Below, in pieces: positions 6,765-12,695 of a DNA stretch of 13,412 nucleotides. Location: assembly GCA_947088415.1 (NCBI GenBank), contig CAMUGK010000017.1:1-13412 (forward strand), read 5' to 3'. The notes beneath the pieces are model-generated. The model was not told the origin of the DNA. It saw only the letters and a program-made list of their open reading frames with translations, and searched no databases. The stretch's first letter is position 1. Each line of letters opens with the position of its first letter. A program made the translations under genes and the position numbers. The DNA comes from an uncultured Bacillota bacterium (GTDB taxonomy: Bacteria; Bacillota; Clostridia; Christensenellales; UBA1242).

Positions 6765-8521
6765 AACTAATAAAATGTCATATAAACGCTTTTGGAAAAC
6801 TTAAAAATTTTGATTATCAATTTTCTAATGGAATTAACACAATCTTTGGCGAAAACGGACTGGGGAAAACCACTTTTACAATTTTTTTAAAAGCAATGTT
6901 TTATGGAATGCCTAAAAAGGGAAATAACAAAGCCTATGCCATTTGTCGAAGTAAATATATGCCTTGGGAAGCGGGAGTTTATGGTGGCTCTTTGACGATA
7001 GATGTCGATGGCAAGATTTATACAATAACGCGAACTTTTGGCACAACGCCTGAAAGCGATACCTTTCAACTTGTTGATGAAAAAAGTGGAAGAGTAAGTC
7101 AAGACTATTCAAAAGATATAGGCTTTCAACTTTTTGGCGTTGGAGAAGAGACTTTTGAAATTTCTGCCTTTTTGTCACAAGAGGGTGTTAGTCTTGATAT
7201 GAACGATGAAGTCAGGGCAACTTTGACAGGAGCAAACAAGTTTGAAAATGACTTGGCTGATGCAACACGTGCACAAAAACTTATCTCACAAAAAATTTCT
7301 AGTGTTAAAAGCGAATGCCCAAAACTTGTAGAATTGGAAGACCTTAAAAGAGAGATAAGACAAAGTCAAAATTTTATTTCATCTCTTAAACAAGAACTAT
7401 TTTTACAACAAGATAAATTTGCCAAGTTGCGTGAACGTCATTTAAATTTAGAAAAACAAGAAAAAATTTTAAAACAAGAATATGCAAACTCACTTCATAT
7501 CCAAGAAAAACAAAATCTCTTAAAAAATCAAATATTAAGTTTGCAAGAAAGATTGAAAGTTAAAGAAGAAGAAAAATTAAAAACTTTAAAAGACAAACAA
7601 AGCACTTTTTCAAAACCACAAAATAACAAAACTTCTAAAATCGGCATAATTATAACAGTGTTTTTGTTAATTTTAGGTGCAAGTTTGATTGTTGCAAGTT
7701 TTTTCGTGACAAACCAAATTTTGCTGCTTACTTTAGGAATAGCAATTATTGTTGCAAGTTTTGTTACGTTTGGAATTTTGCTAATTAAAATGGTTGGCAT
7801 TGGCGAAAAAGATAAACTTTTGCAAAAGGAAAATTTGTCGGTTGAACTTAAACTTGCAGGGCTTGATAATGAAATTATAGAGTTAAAAGTCACTTTACAA
7901 AATTTTGAAGAACAATTAAAAACCCAAGAACAAACTGAGGTTGTGGATTTTGAAAGGGCTTTGGAAGAAATTCATAATATAGATAAAGAAAAAAGTTTGT
8001 TAGAGATTAAAATTAATAATCTTAAAAAAGATTTAGTTTTTCAAGAAGAAAAAGAAACATCACTTAATGACAATCTTTTTGCCTTGAGTGAAAAACGAGC
8101 AAACTCTTTAAAAACTATTGAACTTCTTGAAAAAACTAAAGAATATTTGAAACTTGCAAAAGATAATATTTCAGCAAAATATTTACAGCCTATGCAAGAT
8201 GCGTTTAATCAACTTTATCTGCTGTTTAAGGCAAATGAAAAATTGTCATTAGATATAAATCTTAATGTAAACCAATTGACAAATATTGGTCTTAAAGAAA
8301 GAGAATATCTATCTCAAGGTCTTCAAGATGTGCTTTCTCTTTGCAAGAGACTTTCATTGCTGGACAAAATTTTTGTAAATCAAAAACCATTTATTGTGCT
8401 TGATGACCCTTTTGTTAATCTTGATGATAATAAACTTGAAATAGCAAAAACGCTTTTGTCAAAATATGCCGAAAATTATCAAATTATATATATATGTTCT
8501 CATTCACGTTGTAAAATTTAA
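6761..8521 (+). CDS. Compact Rad50/SbcC/YhaN-like ATPase with a membrane hairpin in its coiled coil
   Basis: This ABC-type ATPase pairs with the upstream nuclease. In order it has: Walker A GENGLGKT (30-37); a Q-loop-like FLSQEG (138-143); a first charged coiled-coil arm (about 185-275); two hydrophobic helices (about 294-316 and 320-345) with a tight turn TNQ; a second coiled-coil arm (about 350-465); the ABC signature LSQG (517-520); Walker B PFIVLDDP (543-550) with D-loop NLDD; and the H-loop SHS (580-582). The apex of a Rad50/SbcC coil normally has a zinc hook (CxxC); here it is a membrane hairpin, as in YhaN-type proteins. At 586 residues it is much shorter than YhaN (about 960, from memory). 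The ATP site parts are all present, so it should be active. The protein ends five residues after the H-loop His, slightly abruptly. The start ATG overlaps the upstream stop. Confidence 0.88.
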   Translation: MKLIKCHINAFGKLKNFDYQFSNGINTIFGENGLGKTTFTIFLKAMFYGMPKKGNNKAYAICRSKYMPWEAGVYGGSLTIDVDGKIYTITRTFGTTPESDTFQLVDEKSGRVSQDYSKDIGFQLFGVGEETFEISAFLSQEGVSLDMNDEVRATLTGANKFENDLADATRAQKLISQKISSVKSECPKLVELEDLKREIRQSQNFISSLKQELFLQQDKFAKLRERHLNLEKQEKILKQEYANSLHIQEKQNLLKNQILSLQERLKVKEEEKLKTLKDKQSTFSKPQNNKTSKIGIIITVFLLILGASLIVASFFVTNQILLLTLGIAIIVASFVTFGILLIKMVGIGEKDKLLQKENLSVELKLAGLDNEIIELKVTLQNFEEQLKTQEQTEVVDFERALEEIHNIDKEKSLLEIKINNLKKDLVFQEEKETSLNDNLFALSEKRANSLKTIELLEKTKEYLKLAKDNISAKYLQPMQDAFNQLYLLFKANEKLSLDINLNVNQLTNIGLKEREYLSQGLQDVLSLCKRLSLLDKIFVNQKPFIVLDDPFVNLDDNKLEIAKTLLSKYAENYQIIYICSHSRCKI

Positions 8522-8539
8522 TAAAAACATTAAAATTAA

Positions 8540-8568
8540 TTGAAAAAGCATAATTTTTATGTTAAAAT
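8540..8568 (+). promoter_or_regulatory. Promoter of the five-residue-repeat gene
   Basis: TTGAAA (8540-8545), a 17-nt spacer and TAAAAT (8563-8568) with a TGT extended -10 triplet. The predicted start is near 8575, only about 12 nt before the ATG. No terminator is visible after the ATPase gene, so some read-through is also likely. Confidence 0.78.
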
Positions 8569-8586
8569 ATAGAAGAGTAGGTAAAT

Positions 8587-9225
8587 ATGGACATAATAAC
8601 AATCAAAGACCAAAGCGAACTAAAGAAATATCTTAAAGAAGGTAGTGACTGTGTTTATGAATTTAAACTTCTTGGCATTTATGTTAATGTAAAGTTTAAA
8701 TGCAATATTTTTGACACTCGCAATAAAAGAATTCATGAGGGTGGAAAAGATGGTGGCATGGTGGTTTTTAAAGCCCGTTCTGTCAAAGGAAATAATATTG
8801 TTGTAGATAGTCTTGAAGTAGATAAAATTAAAGCAAAATCAATTTTGTCAACATATATTTTTGCAGATAAAATCAAAGCCGACACTATTGAAGCCATGAA
8901 TGTAGAAGCAAACAAAGTTAAGGCGAAAATAATCAACAGCCTTGTCATTCAAGCCAAAAAGGTTAAAGCTGAGTATATTGATATTTGTGAACTTCGCTCT
9001 TGCAGTAAACTTAAAGCCAAAAAAGTTTCACTTTTGTCAATGAATGGCGGAAGAATAATCGCAGATGAAGTTTCATTTAACAATAAAAAAGAAGACCAAT
9101 GCCTTCCAATGACTAGAAGAAGACTTTCAAAAACCTTTCAAGAAAAACCATCGCAAAATGAAAATTCTAAAAATTTGAAGTCAACATCTCAAACAAAGAT
9201 TGAGACTATAAAAAATAAAAAATAA
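8587..9225 (+). CDS. Five-residue-period solenoid protein of unknown function
   Basis: The 212-residue protein has three parts. Residues 1-70 are a mixed domain (MDIITIKDQSELKKYL...), without signal peptide or membrane helix. Residues about 71-165 form an almost uninterrupted five-residue repeat, large hydrophobic-x-small-x-x: IVVDS LEVDK IKAKS, then IFADK IKADT IEAMN, VEANK VKAKI, IQAKK VKAEY and so on. Residues 166-212 are a polar, basic, probably disordered tail. The period matches a quadrilateral beta-helix of the pentapeptide-repeat kind, but the classical order is small-x-large (A-D/N-L-x-x), reversed here. I recall similar I-x-A-x-x proteins in gut Bacillota but know no function. The ATG lacks a strong Shine-Dalgarno (only AGGT nearby) and the leader is very short. 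Bactofilin-like polymerisation is a weak alternative. Confidence 0.8.
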   Translation: MDIITIKDQSELKKYLKEGSDCVYEFKLLGIYVNVKFKCNIFDTRNKRIHEGGKDGGMVVFKARSVKGNNIVVDSLEVDKIKAKSILSTYIFADKIKADTIEAMNVEANKVKAKIINSLVIQAKKVKAEYIDICELRSCSKLKAKKVSLLSMNGGRIIADEVSFNNKKEDQCLPMTRRRLSKTFQEKPSQNENSKNLKSTSQTKIETIKNKK

Positions 9226-9254
9226 AAATTGCCATTACCTTGTGGCAATTTTTT
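9224..9254 (+). terminator. Intrinsic terminator after the five-residue-repeat gene
   Basis: A perfect 11-bp stem, AAAAATTGCCA (9224-9234) and TGGCAATTTTT (9243-9253), with an 8-nt loop and a T run, directly overlaps the stop codon. The A-rich left side could also make it work in reverse. Confidence 0.88.
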
Positions 9255-9290
9255 ATTAATATTTAGTCAAAATATGCTAATAAATTTTTC

Positions 9291-9320
9291 TTGACGAAAA
9301 CTAATAAAATGTTATATAAT
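9291..9320 (+). promoter_or_regulatory. Promoter of the small membrane protein gene
   Basis: TTGACG (9291-9296) and TATAAT (9315-9320) are 18 nt apart. The start is expected near 9327, just at the AAAAGGAGA site, giving a leader of about 12 nt. Confidence 0.75.
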
Positions 9321-9338
9321 ATTAAAAGGAGATTTAAT

Positions 9339-9737
9339 ATGTTTTTAGTTTTTGAAATAATATTTTCACTCATACCAGTATGTTTTGTTATTTTCTTGAT
9401 TATGACAGCAATAAAGAATTCAAAAAAACAATCTAACAATTCCAAAAATGAAAGTTTTGACGATATTTTCAAAAAAATAGAAATGGAAACAAAAAAGTTT
9501 GATGAAGAAGATAGGGGGGAAGTTTTAGAAAAAGTTCAACGACCAACCCAAAAATATGATAGTGATAAAGAATTGGAAGAAGAACTAACTCGCAGATTTC
9601 AAGCCCTTGAAAACAAAACAAACACCACTCAAAGTCATGATGAAACATGCCAAGAAAATTCATGTGACGGGTGTGGAAGTCAAGATGTTTATGCCCAAGT
9701 TTATGGCAAACGCAAGAAAAACAAATTAAAAAAATAA
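9339..9737 (+). CDS. Small single-pass membrane protein with a Cys cluster, unknown function
   Basis: The 132-residue product has one hydrophobic helix at about residues 4-25, followed by a lysine-rich stretch (KNSKKQSNNSKN). This predicts the helix near the N terminus and the long charged tail in the cytoplasm. The tail is acidic and helical (FDDIFKKIEMETKKFDEED, then KELEEELTRRFQAL). Near the end H100, C104, C109 and C112 (HDETCQENSCDGCG) could bind a metal. It ends in a basic run (GKRKKNKLKK). AAAAGGAGA (9324-9332) precedes the ATG at 9339. A longer frame from TTG 9291 would begin inside the -35 box and is rejected. It has its own promoter and terminator. I recognise no family. Confidence 0.75.
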   Translation: MFLVFEIIFSLIPVCFVIFLIMTAIKNSKKQSNNSKNESFDDIFKKIEMETKKFDEEDRGEVLEKVQRPTQKYDSDKELEEELTRRFQALENKTNTTQSHDETCQENSCDGCGSQDVYAQVYGKRKKNKLKK

Positions 9738-9760
9738 GGCAAATATTAAAAAAGACCAAG

Positions 9761-9799
9761 TTAAAAACATAAAAAATATTATGTTTTTAATTTTTTATT
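9761..9799 (+). terminator. Intrinsic terminator after the small membrane protein gene
   Basis: A perfect 10-bp stem, TTAAAAACAT (9761-9770) and ATGTTTTTAA (9781-9790), has a 10-nt loop and is followed by TTTTTTATT. The stem is AT-rich, but its position between a stop codon and the next promoter fits. Confidence 0.75.
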
Positions 9800-9805
9800 A
9801 AAAAT

Positions 9806-9823
9806 TTGTTGACAAATCAACAA
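9806..9823. promoter_or_regulatory. Palindromic operator candidate over the -35 box
   Basis: TTGTTGA (9806-9812) and TCAACAA (9817-9823) form a perfect 7-bp inverted repeat around CAAA. Three more matching pairs lie beyond one mismatch. It covers the -35 box of a MarR-family regulator's own promoter, the usual place for MarR autorepression. Binding is inferred. Confidence 0.6.
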
Positions 9824-9837
9824 TTTTAGCATATTAT
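9809..9837 (+). promoter_or_regulatory. Promoter of the MarR-DegV-Pr6Pr operon
   Basis: A consensus TTGACA (9809-9814) is 17 nt from TATTAT (9832-9837). Transcription should begin near 9844, at the GGGAG ribosome binding site, 13 nt before the GTG start. Confidence 0.8.
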
Positions 9838-9856
9838 TATTTCGGGAGATTAAAGA

Positions 9857-10306
9857 GTGGAAAACAGATATGAAAAATTTACTTCATTGATTGTGGGAAT
9901 AAACAGAAGTATTCAAAAGATTAAAAATCAAGAGATGCAAGAATTTGGGCTTAAAGGCAATCAAGTGCAATGTATTTATTATTTATCACAAAGTTTAAAT
10001 GGATTAACTCCATTTGAAGTTTGTCAACTATGCGAAGAGGACAAAGCGGCAATTTCAAGAACTATAAAAAATTTAGAGGAAAAAGGGCTTGTTTTTATTG
10101 ACCAAACACAAGGCAAGAAATATCGCAATTTAATAAAACTTACTGAGCAAGGATTAATTTTAGGTGAGCAAATTCAAAATATTATTAAACAAAAACTTGA
10201 AATTGCAAGTAAGGGGATTCAAGAAATTGACCGAAAAAAGTTATATGAAATGCTTGAAATAATAAATAAGAATCTTGAAAAATTATCTAAAGGAGAAGAT
10301 ATATGA
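9857..10306 (+). CDS. MarR-family winged helix-turn-helix regulator
   Basis: The 149-residue protein has the MarR plan: N-terminal dimerisation helices (about 5-30), helix-turn-helix region TPFEVCQLCEEDKAAISRTI (51-70), and NLEEKGLVFIDQ leading into the wing (QGKKYRNLIKLTEQG, 85-99), then C-terminal helices for dimerisation. Such proteins bind palindromes as dimers and usually repress their own operon. The 18-bp palindrome over the -35 box is the obvious site. The start is GTG 9857 with GGGAG (9844-9848) upstream. The stop overlaps the DegV start by 4 nt (ATGA). Linkage to a fatty-acid-binding DegV protein suggests a lipid-related signal, as for FabT, but the ligand is inferred. C56 and C59 (EVCQLCEEDK) could in principle be redox-sensitive. 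Confidence 0.92.
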   Translation: MENRYEKFTSLIVGINRSIQKIKNQEMQEFGLKGNQVQCIYYLSQSLNGLTPFEVCQLCEEDKAAISRTIKNLEEKGLVFIDQTQGKKYRNLIKLTEQGLILGEQIQNIIKQKLEIASKGIQEIDRKKLYEMLEIINKNLEKLSKGEDI

Positions 10307-11181
10307 TTAAAATTTTAGTTGATAGTGCGTCAGACATTGATAAAAAAGAAGCCGAAAAGTATGGAATTACAATGATTCCTATGATTGTTAGTTTTGGAGA
10401 ACAAGAGTATTTAGATGGAGTAAATTTGTCGCATAAACAATTTTTTGAAAAACTTATAGAAAATAATGAATTTCCAAAAACCAGTCAAATTAATGAATTT
10501 AGATTTGATGAAGTTTTTGAAGAACTTACAAAGAATGGGGATGAAGTTATTGCAATTTTAATTTCATCAAAGTTGTCAGGAACTTTTAATTCGGCAAAAC
10601 AAGCGGTAAAAAAATATAAAGAAAAAGTTTTTGTGGTTGACAGTTTAAACGCTTGTATAGGCGAACGTATTTTGATTGAATTGGCAATCAGGCTTGTTAA
10701 AGATGGAAAAAATACAGCACAAGAAATTGTAGAAATTCTCGAAAAAAAGAAAAAAGATATAAAATTATTGGCAATTGTGGATACGCTAAAATATTTAAGA
10801 AAAGGCGGAAGAATTTCCTCTGTAGCTGCATTAACAGGTGAGATTCTTTCAATTAAACCTGTTATAAGCATAACAGACGGAGAAGTCAAGATTGAGGGTA
10901 AAGCAATGGGTTCAAAAAATGCAAACAATCTTTTGTTAAAACTATTAAATAATTGTGGTGGAATAGATTTTAATTTGCCTTTTACCTTAGCTTATTCGGG
11001 ATTGTCAGATGAAATCTTAAAAAAATATTTAAAAGACAGTGAAAATTTGTGGAAAGATAAGGCAGAAAATATCCCTTATTACATGATAGGAAGCACAATT
11101 GGTGCTCATGCAGGGCCAGGGGCTATTGCAGTTGCATTTTTTGCAAATTCAAATAAAGAGGTGAAAAATGATAAAAAATAG
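10303..11181 (+). CDS. DegV family fatty-acid-binding protein
   Basis: At 292 residues this matches the usual DegV/FakB length. Family motifs are the N-terminal ILVDSASDI (4-12), TSQ (60-62), ISSKLSGTFNSA (87-98), DTLKYLRKGGRIS (160-172) and GSTIGAHAGPGA (263-274). In FakB proteins these surround a bound fatty acid that is presented to the kinase FakA for phosphorylation and phospholipid synthesis. No fakA is in this window, so the specific role is inferred from family. AAAGGAG sits just before the ATG, which overlaps the regulator's stop by 4 nt. The 3' end overlaps the next gene by 14 nt, so the three genes are probably co-transcribed and coupled. Confidence 0.95.
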   Translation: MIKILVDSASDIDKKEAEKYGITMIPMIVSFGEQEYLDGVNLSHKQFFEKLIENNEFPKTSQINEFRFDEVFEELTKNGDEVIAILISSKLSGTFNSAKQAVKKYKEKVFVVDSLNACIGERILIELAIRLVKDGKNTAQEIVEILEKKKKDIKLLAIVDTLKYLRKGGRISSVAALTGEILSIKPVISITDGEVKIEGKAMGSKNANNLLLKLLNNCGGIDFNLPFTLAYSGLSDEILKKYLKDSENLWKDKAENIPYYMIGSTIGAHAGPGAIAVAFFANSNKEVKNDKK

Positions 11182-11857
11182 AATTACTCAAATAGTTTTT
11201 CAAACAGTATATTGCACGCTTGCTATTATAGCAGTTTTAACAAGTCTTGGTTTGTTTAACGGAAAATTTAATAGTAATTTTTATGTGTATTATACGAATC
11301 TTTCAAATTATATTTGTTTTGGACTGATGTTTGTTATTTTGGCAAAGACTATTATTTCTTTCAAAAAAAATGCGGAAGGCTGCTGTAATACAACACCTAA
11401 ATTTAATTTTTTGTGCGTAATCTTAATTCTAGTCACTCTTTTAGTTTATAATATTTTGCTTGCAAAAGATAATTCTGCTTTTGAATATTTTACCTCATTA
11501 AATAATCTTTTAATGCATTTAATTCTTCCAATAATGTTTATTTTAAACTGGGTTATATTTTATGAACATAGAAAACTTAAGTGGTATTTTCCATTACTTA
11601 GTTTGATAATGCCACTTATATATATTTGCTTTATTCTTATAAGAGCGGCTATATTAAAGGGGAGTGGGGCAATATTATATCCATATTTTTTCTTGAATGC
11701 AGATAAATTAGGTTGGGGTGGCTTTTTTATGTGGGTATCAATTCTTATAGTAATCTTCTTATTTATTGGATATATATTATACTTTTTAGATAATATCGCA
11801 TATTTCAAACAAAAATTTAAGATGAAAAAAGAACAGAATAAAAATTCCCAAATGTAA
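11168..11857 (+). CDS. Pr6Pr-family six-helix membrane protein
   Basis: The 229-residue protein has six hydrophobic segments at about 9-30, 40-64, 79-99, 112-132, 140-163 and 185-208. Family marks are YYTNLSN (41-47) after the first helix, HLILPIMFILNWVIFYEHRK (117-136), and YPYFFLNADKLGWGG (171-185) before the last helix. The label Pr6Pr comes from this recognisable pattern; biochemical function is unsettled. GAGGTG (11158-11163) precedes the ATG. The start overlaps the DegV stop codon by 14 nt, placing it in a fatty-acid-linked operon and hinting at a membrane-lipid role. The tail (KQKFKMKKEQNKNSQ) is basic and cytoplasmic. Function assignment is weak, family assignment good. Confidence 0.85.
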   Translation: MIKNRITQIVFQTVYCTLAIIAVLTSLGLFNGKFNSNFYVYYTNLSNYICFGLMFVILAKTIISFKKNAEGCCNTTPKFNFLCVILILVTLLVYNILLAKDNSAFEYFTSLNNLLMHLILPIMFILNWVIFYEHRKLKWYFPLLSLIMPLIYICFILIRAAILKGSGAILYPYFFLNADKLGWGGFFMWVSILIVIFLFIGYILYFLDNIAYFKQKFKMKKEQNKNSQM

Positions 11858-11908
11858 TTGATAAGATTATAATTTTGAAATATTACAAAAAATAGATATA
11901 TCAAAACA

Positions 11909-11941
11909 AAAGAGAGAAGATGAATATTGACTTCTCTCTTT
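11909..11941 (+). terminator. Hairpin terminator of the MarR-DegV-Pr6Pr operon
   Basis: A perfect 11-bp stem, AAAGAGAGAAG (11909-11919) and CTTCTCTCTTT (11931-11941), has an 11-nt loop about 50 nt after the last stop codon. The U tract is short (the TTT closing the stem), so efficiency is uncertain; an A-rich left flank is present. Confidence 0.65.
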
Positions 11942-12037
11942 ATGCTTTAATAGGTTGGTGGGGCGATGTGTAAGTTAAATCCACCAGTTATGCCAGTAGA
12001 TTTTTATTTGAAAACAAAATAGTGCTTGTAGGAGGGA

Positions 12038-12061
12038 AAAACTTTCGTCAAAACTTTCGTC
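12038..12061. repeat. Tandem duplication of a 12-bp unit
   Basis: AAAACTTTCGTC occurs twice, perfectly and with no gap (12038-12049, 12050-12061). A multiple of three, it does not break any frame. Origin by replication slippage is likely. Confidence 0.85.
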
Positions 12062-12136
12062 AAATTTGCCATAGAAGGTATGCAACTATAACTTTTATAT
12101 CAAATTTATGTGGTGCTAGTGGGGCGACGCGTAAAG

Positions 12137-12160
12137 AAAACAAGCCTGTGTGCTTGTTTT
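12137..12160. repeat. Perfect hairpin 1 of a three-hairpin cluster
   Basis: A 9-bp stem, AAAACAAGC (12137-12145) and GCTTGTTTT (12152-12160), closes a CTGTGT loop. By shape it could be a terminator in either direction, but no gene ends next to it on the plus strand. Confidence 0.6.
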
Positions 12161-12169
12161 TAGCCAAAG

Positions 12170-12198
12170 CCGAAGTTGAATTTGCAATTCAACTTCGG
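12170..12198. repeat. Perfect hairpin 2, 13-bp stem with a 3-nt loop
   Basis: CCGAAGTTGAATT (12170-12182) and AATTCAACTTCGG (12186-12198) pair perfectly around TGC. Such a long, tight palindrome does not arise by chance in a sequence this size and would form a stable hairpin in RNA or single-stranded DNA. Confidence 0.8.
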
Positions 12199-12199
12199 A

Positions 12200-12214
12200 G
12201 GGCGCTCAGTGCCC
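12200..12214. repeat. Hairpin 3, GC-rich with a TCA loop
   Basis: GGGCGC (12200-12205) and GTGCCC (12209-12214) form a 6-bp stem including one G-U pair, immediately beside the 13-bp hairpin. Confidence 0.5.
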
Positions 12215-12304
12215 ACCTAAAAAATAAATTTTAAATTTAAAAAAAGGCTTTGTATAAAACAAAACTCTTTTTCGACATTGGTGCGACAAGTGATAATGTA
12301 TCCG

Positions 12305-12345
12305 AACCGCTGGCAAGTCCAAGTCGGGCTTGGCTATGTGCGGTT
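12305..12345. repeat. Nested inverted repeat downstream of the minus-strand 80-residue ORF
   Basis: An outer AACCGC/GCGGTT pair (12305-12310, 12340-12345) encloses CCAAG/CTTGG (12319-12323, 12329-12333). Read on the minus strand it follows the ORF ending at 12367 and might help stop transcription, but there is no U tract. Confidence 0.4.
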
Positions 12346-12366
12346 GCGAATAAAGTTATCCAAACG

Positions 12367-12609
12367 CTAGTCAGTTATATATCCCTTCTTTAGAAGAAAT
12401 TGCTTTATATCTTCTAACTTAACATTGGGATTAACTTTTATAGCATATCTTACACTAGACACATAAGCTTCTATTTCTGCCGCATCATCATAAACGGCAA
12501 CATCAACACGAATATCTTTTTTAAAATTAAGAGACCAAATATAATTTGATATGTCATCGGCGATATTCCAGTCTAAAGTTTTATATATAGTCATTCCTTT
12601 AATTGCCAT
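12367..12609 (-). CDS. Hypothetical 80-residue protein
   Basis: The product is soluble, with no signal peptide, membrane helix or cysteine. Its N-terminal half (MTIYKTLDWNIADDISNYIW) and middle strand (KKDIRVDVAVYDD) lead into helices (AAEIEAYVSSVRYAIK, then LEDIKQFLLKKGY), giving an alpha/beta impression. I recognise no family. It is likely real because AAGGAG (12615-12620 on the complement) lies 5 nt before the ATG and a good promoter precedes it. A second in-frame Met at residue 6 is a possible alternative start. It sits alone in a repeat-rich zone; an accessory or mobile-element origin is only a guess. Confidence 0.72.
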   Translation of the reverse strand: MAIKGMTIYKTLDWNIADDISNYIWSLNFKKDIRVDVAVYDDAAEIEAYVSSVRYAIKVNPNVKLEDIKQFLLKKGYITD

Positions 12610-12628
12610 ACTTACTCCTTATAAATTT

Positions 12629-12656
12629 ATTATAACATAAATCTCTTATAATTCAA
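12629..12656 (-). promoter_or_regulatory. Promoter of the 80-residue ORF ending at 12367
   Basis: On the minus strand TTGAAT (12651-12656) and TATAAT (12629-12634) are 16 nt apart, and TGT forms an extended -10. The predicted leader is about 13 nt and contains the ribosome binding site. Confidence 0.72.
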
Positions 12657-12662
12657 AATAAA

Positions 12663-12688
12663 AGAAGAACTTTGGTGCAAGTTCTTCT
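12663..12688 (-). terminator. Terminator candidate after the ORF at 12696-12938
   Basis: A perfect 10-bp stem (AGAAGAACTT 12663-12672, AAGTTCTTCT 12679-12688) with a 6-nt loop lies 7 nt past the minus-strand stop. The minus strand then reads a weak TTTATTTT tract. It sits just upstream of the next minus-strand promoter. Confidence 0.65.
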
Positions 12689-12695
12689 CTTTGTT

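Larger units (their letters stand above)
11942..12366. other. Gene-poor intergenic stretch rich in short repeats and hairpins
   Basis: I find no convincing gene in these 425 bases. The plus frame beginning at GTG 12022 lacks a family match and runs through perfect hairpins. The stretch holds two near-identical 16-mers of the form GTGGGGCGA(T/C)G(T/C)GTAA (11958-11973 and 12119-12134), a tandem 12-mer, three consecutive hairpins (12137-12214) and a nested inverted repeat (12305-12345). Local GC is visibly higher than in the flanking genes. A repeat dump or decayed mobile element is likely, but the sequence does not say which. Confidence 0.6.

Noticed and set aside
9291..9338. Upstream TTG start for the small membrane protein
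   Set aside because: The added codons coincide with the -35 and -10 boxes; AAAAGGAGA precedes the ATG at 9339.
12022..12234. Plus-strand frame of 70 codons from a GTG
   Set aside because: It has no ribosome binding site, contains the tandem 12-mer and reads through three perfect hairpins; its apparent sequence is dictated by palindromes and has no family resemblance.
12241..12393. Plus-strand frame reading GATSDNVSEPLASPSRAW, slightly phage-like
   Set aside because: It has no start signal, overlaps the end of a better-supported minus-strand gene and contains the nested inverted repeat; it might be a relic of a decayed gene, but nothing supports a current one.
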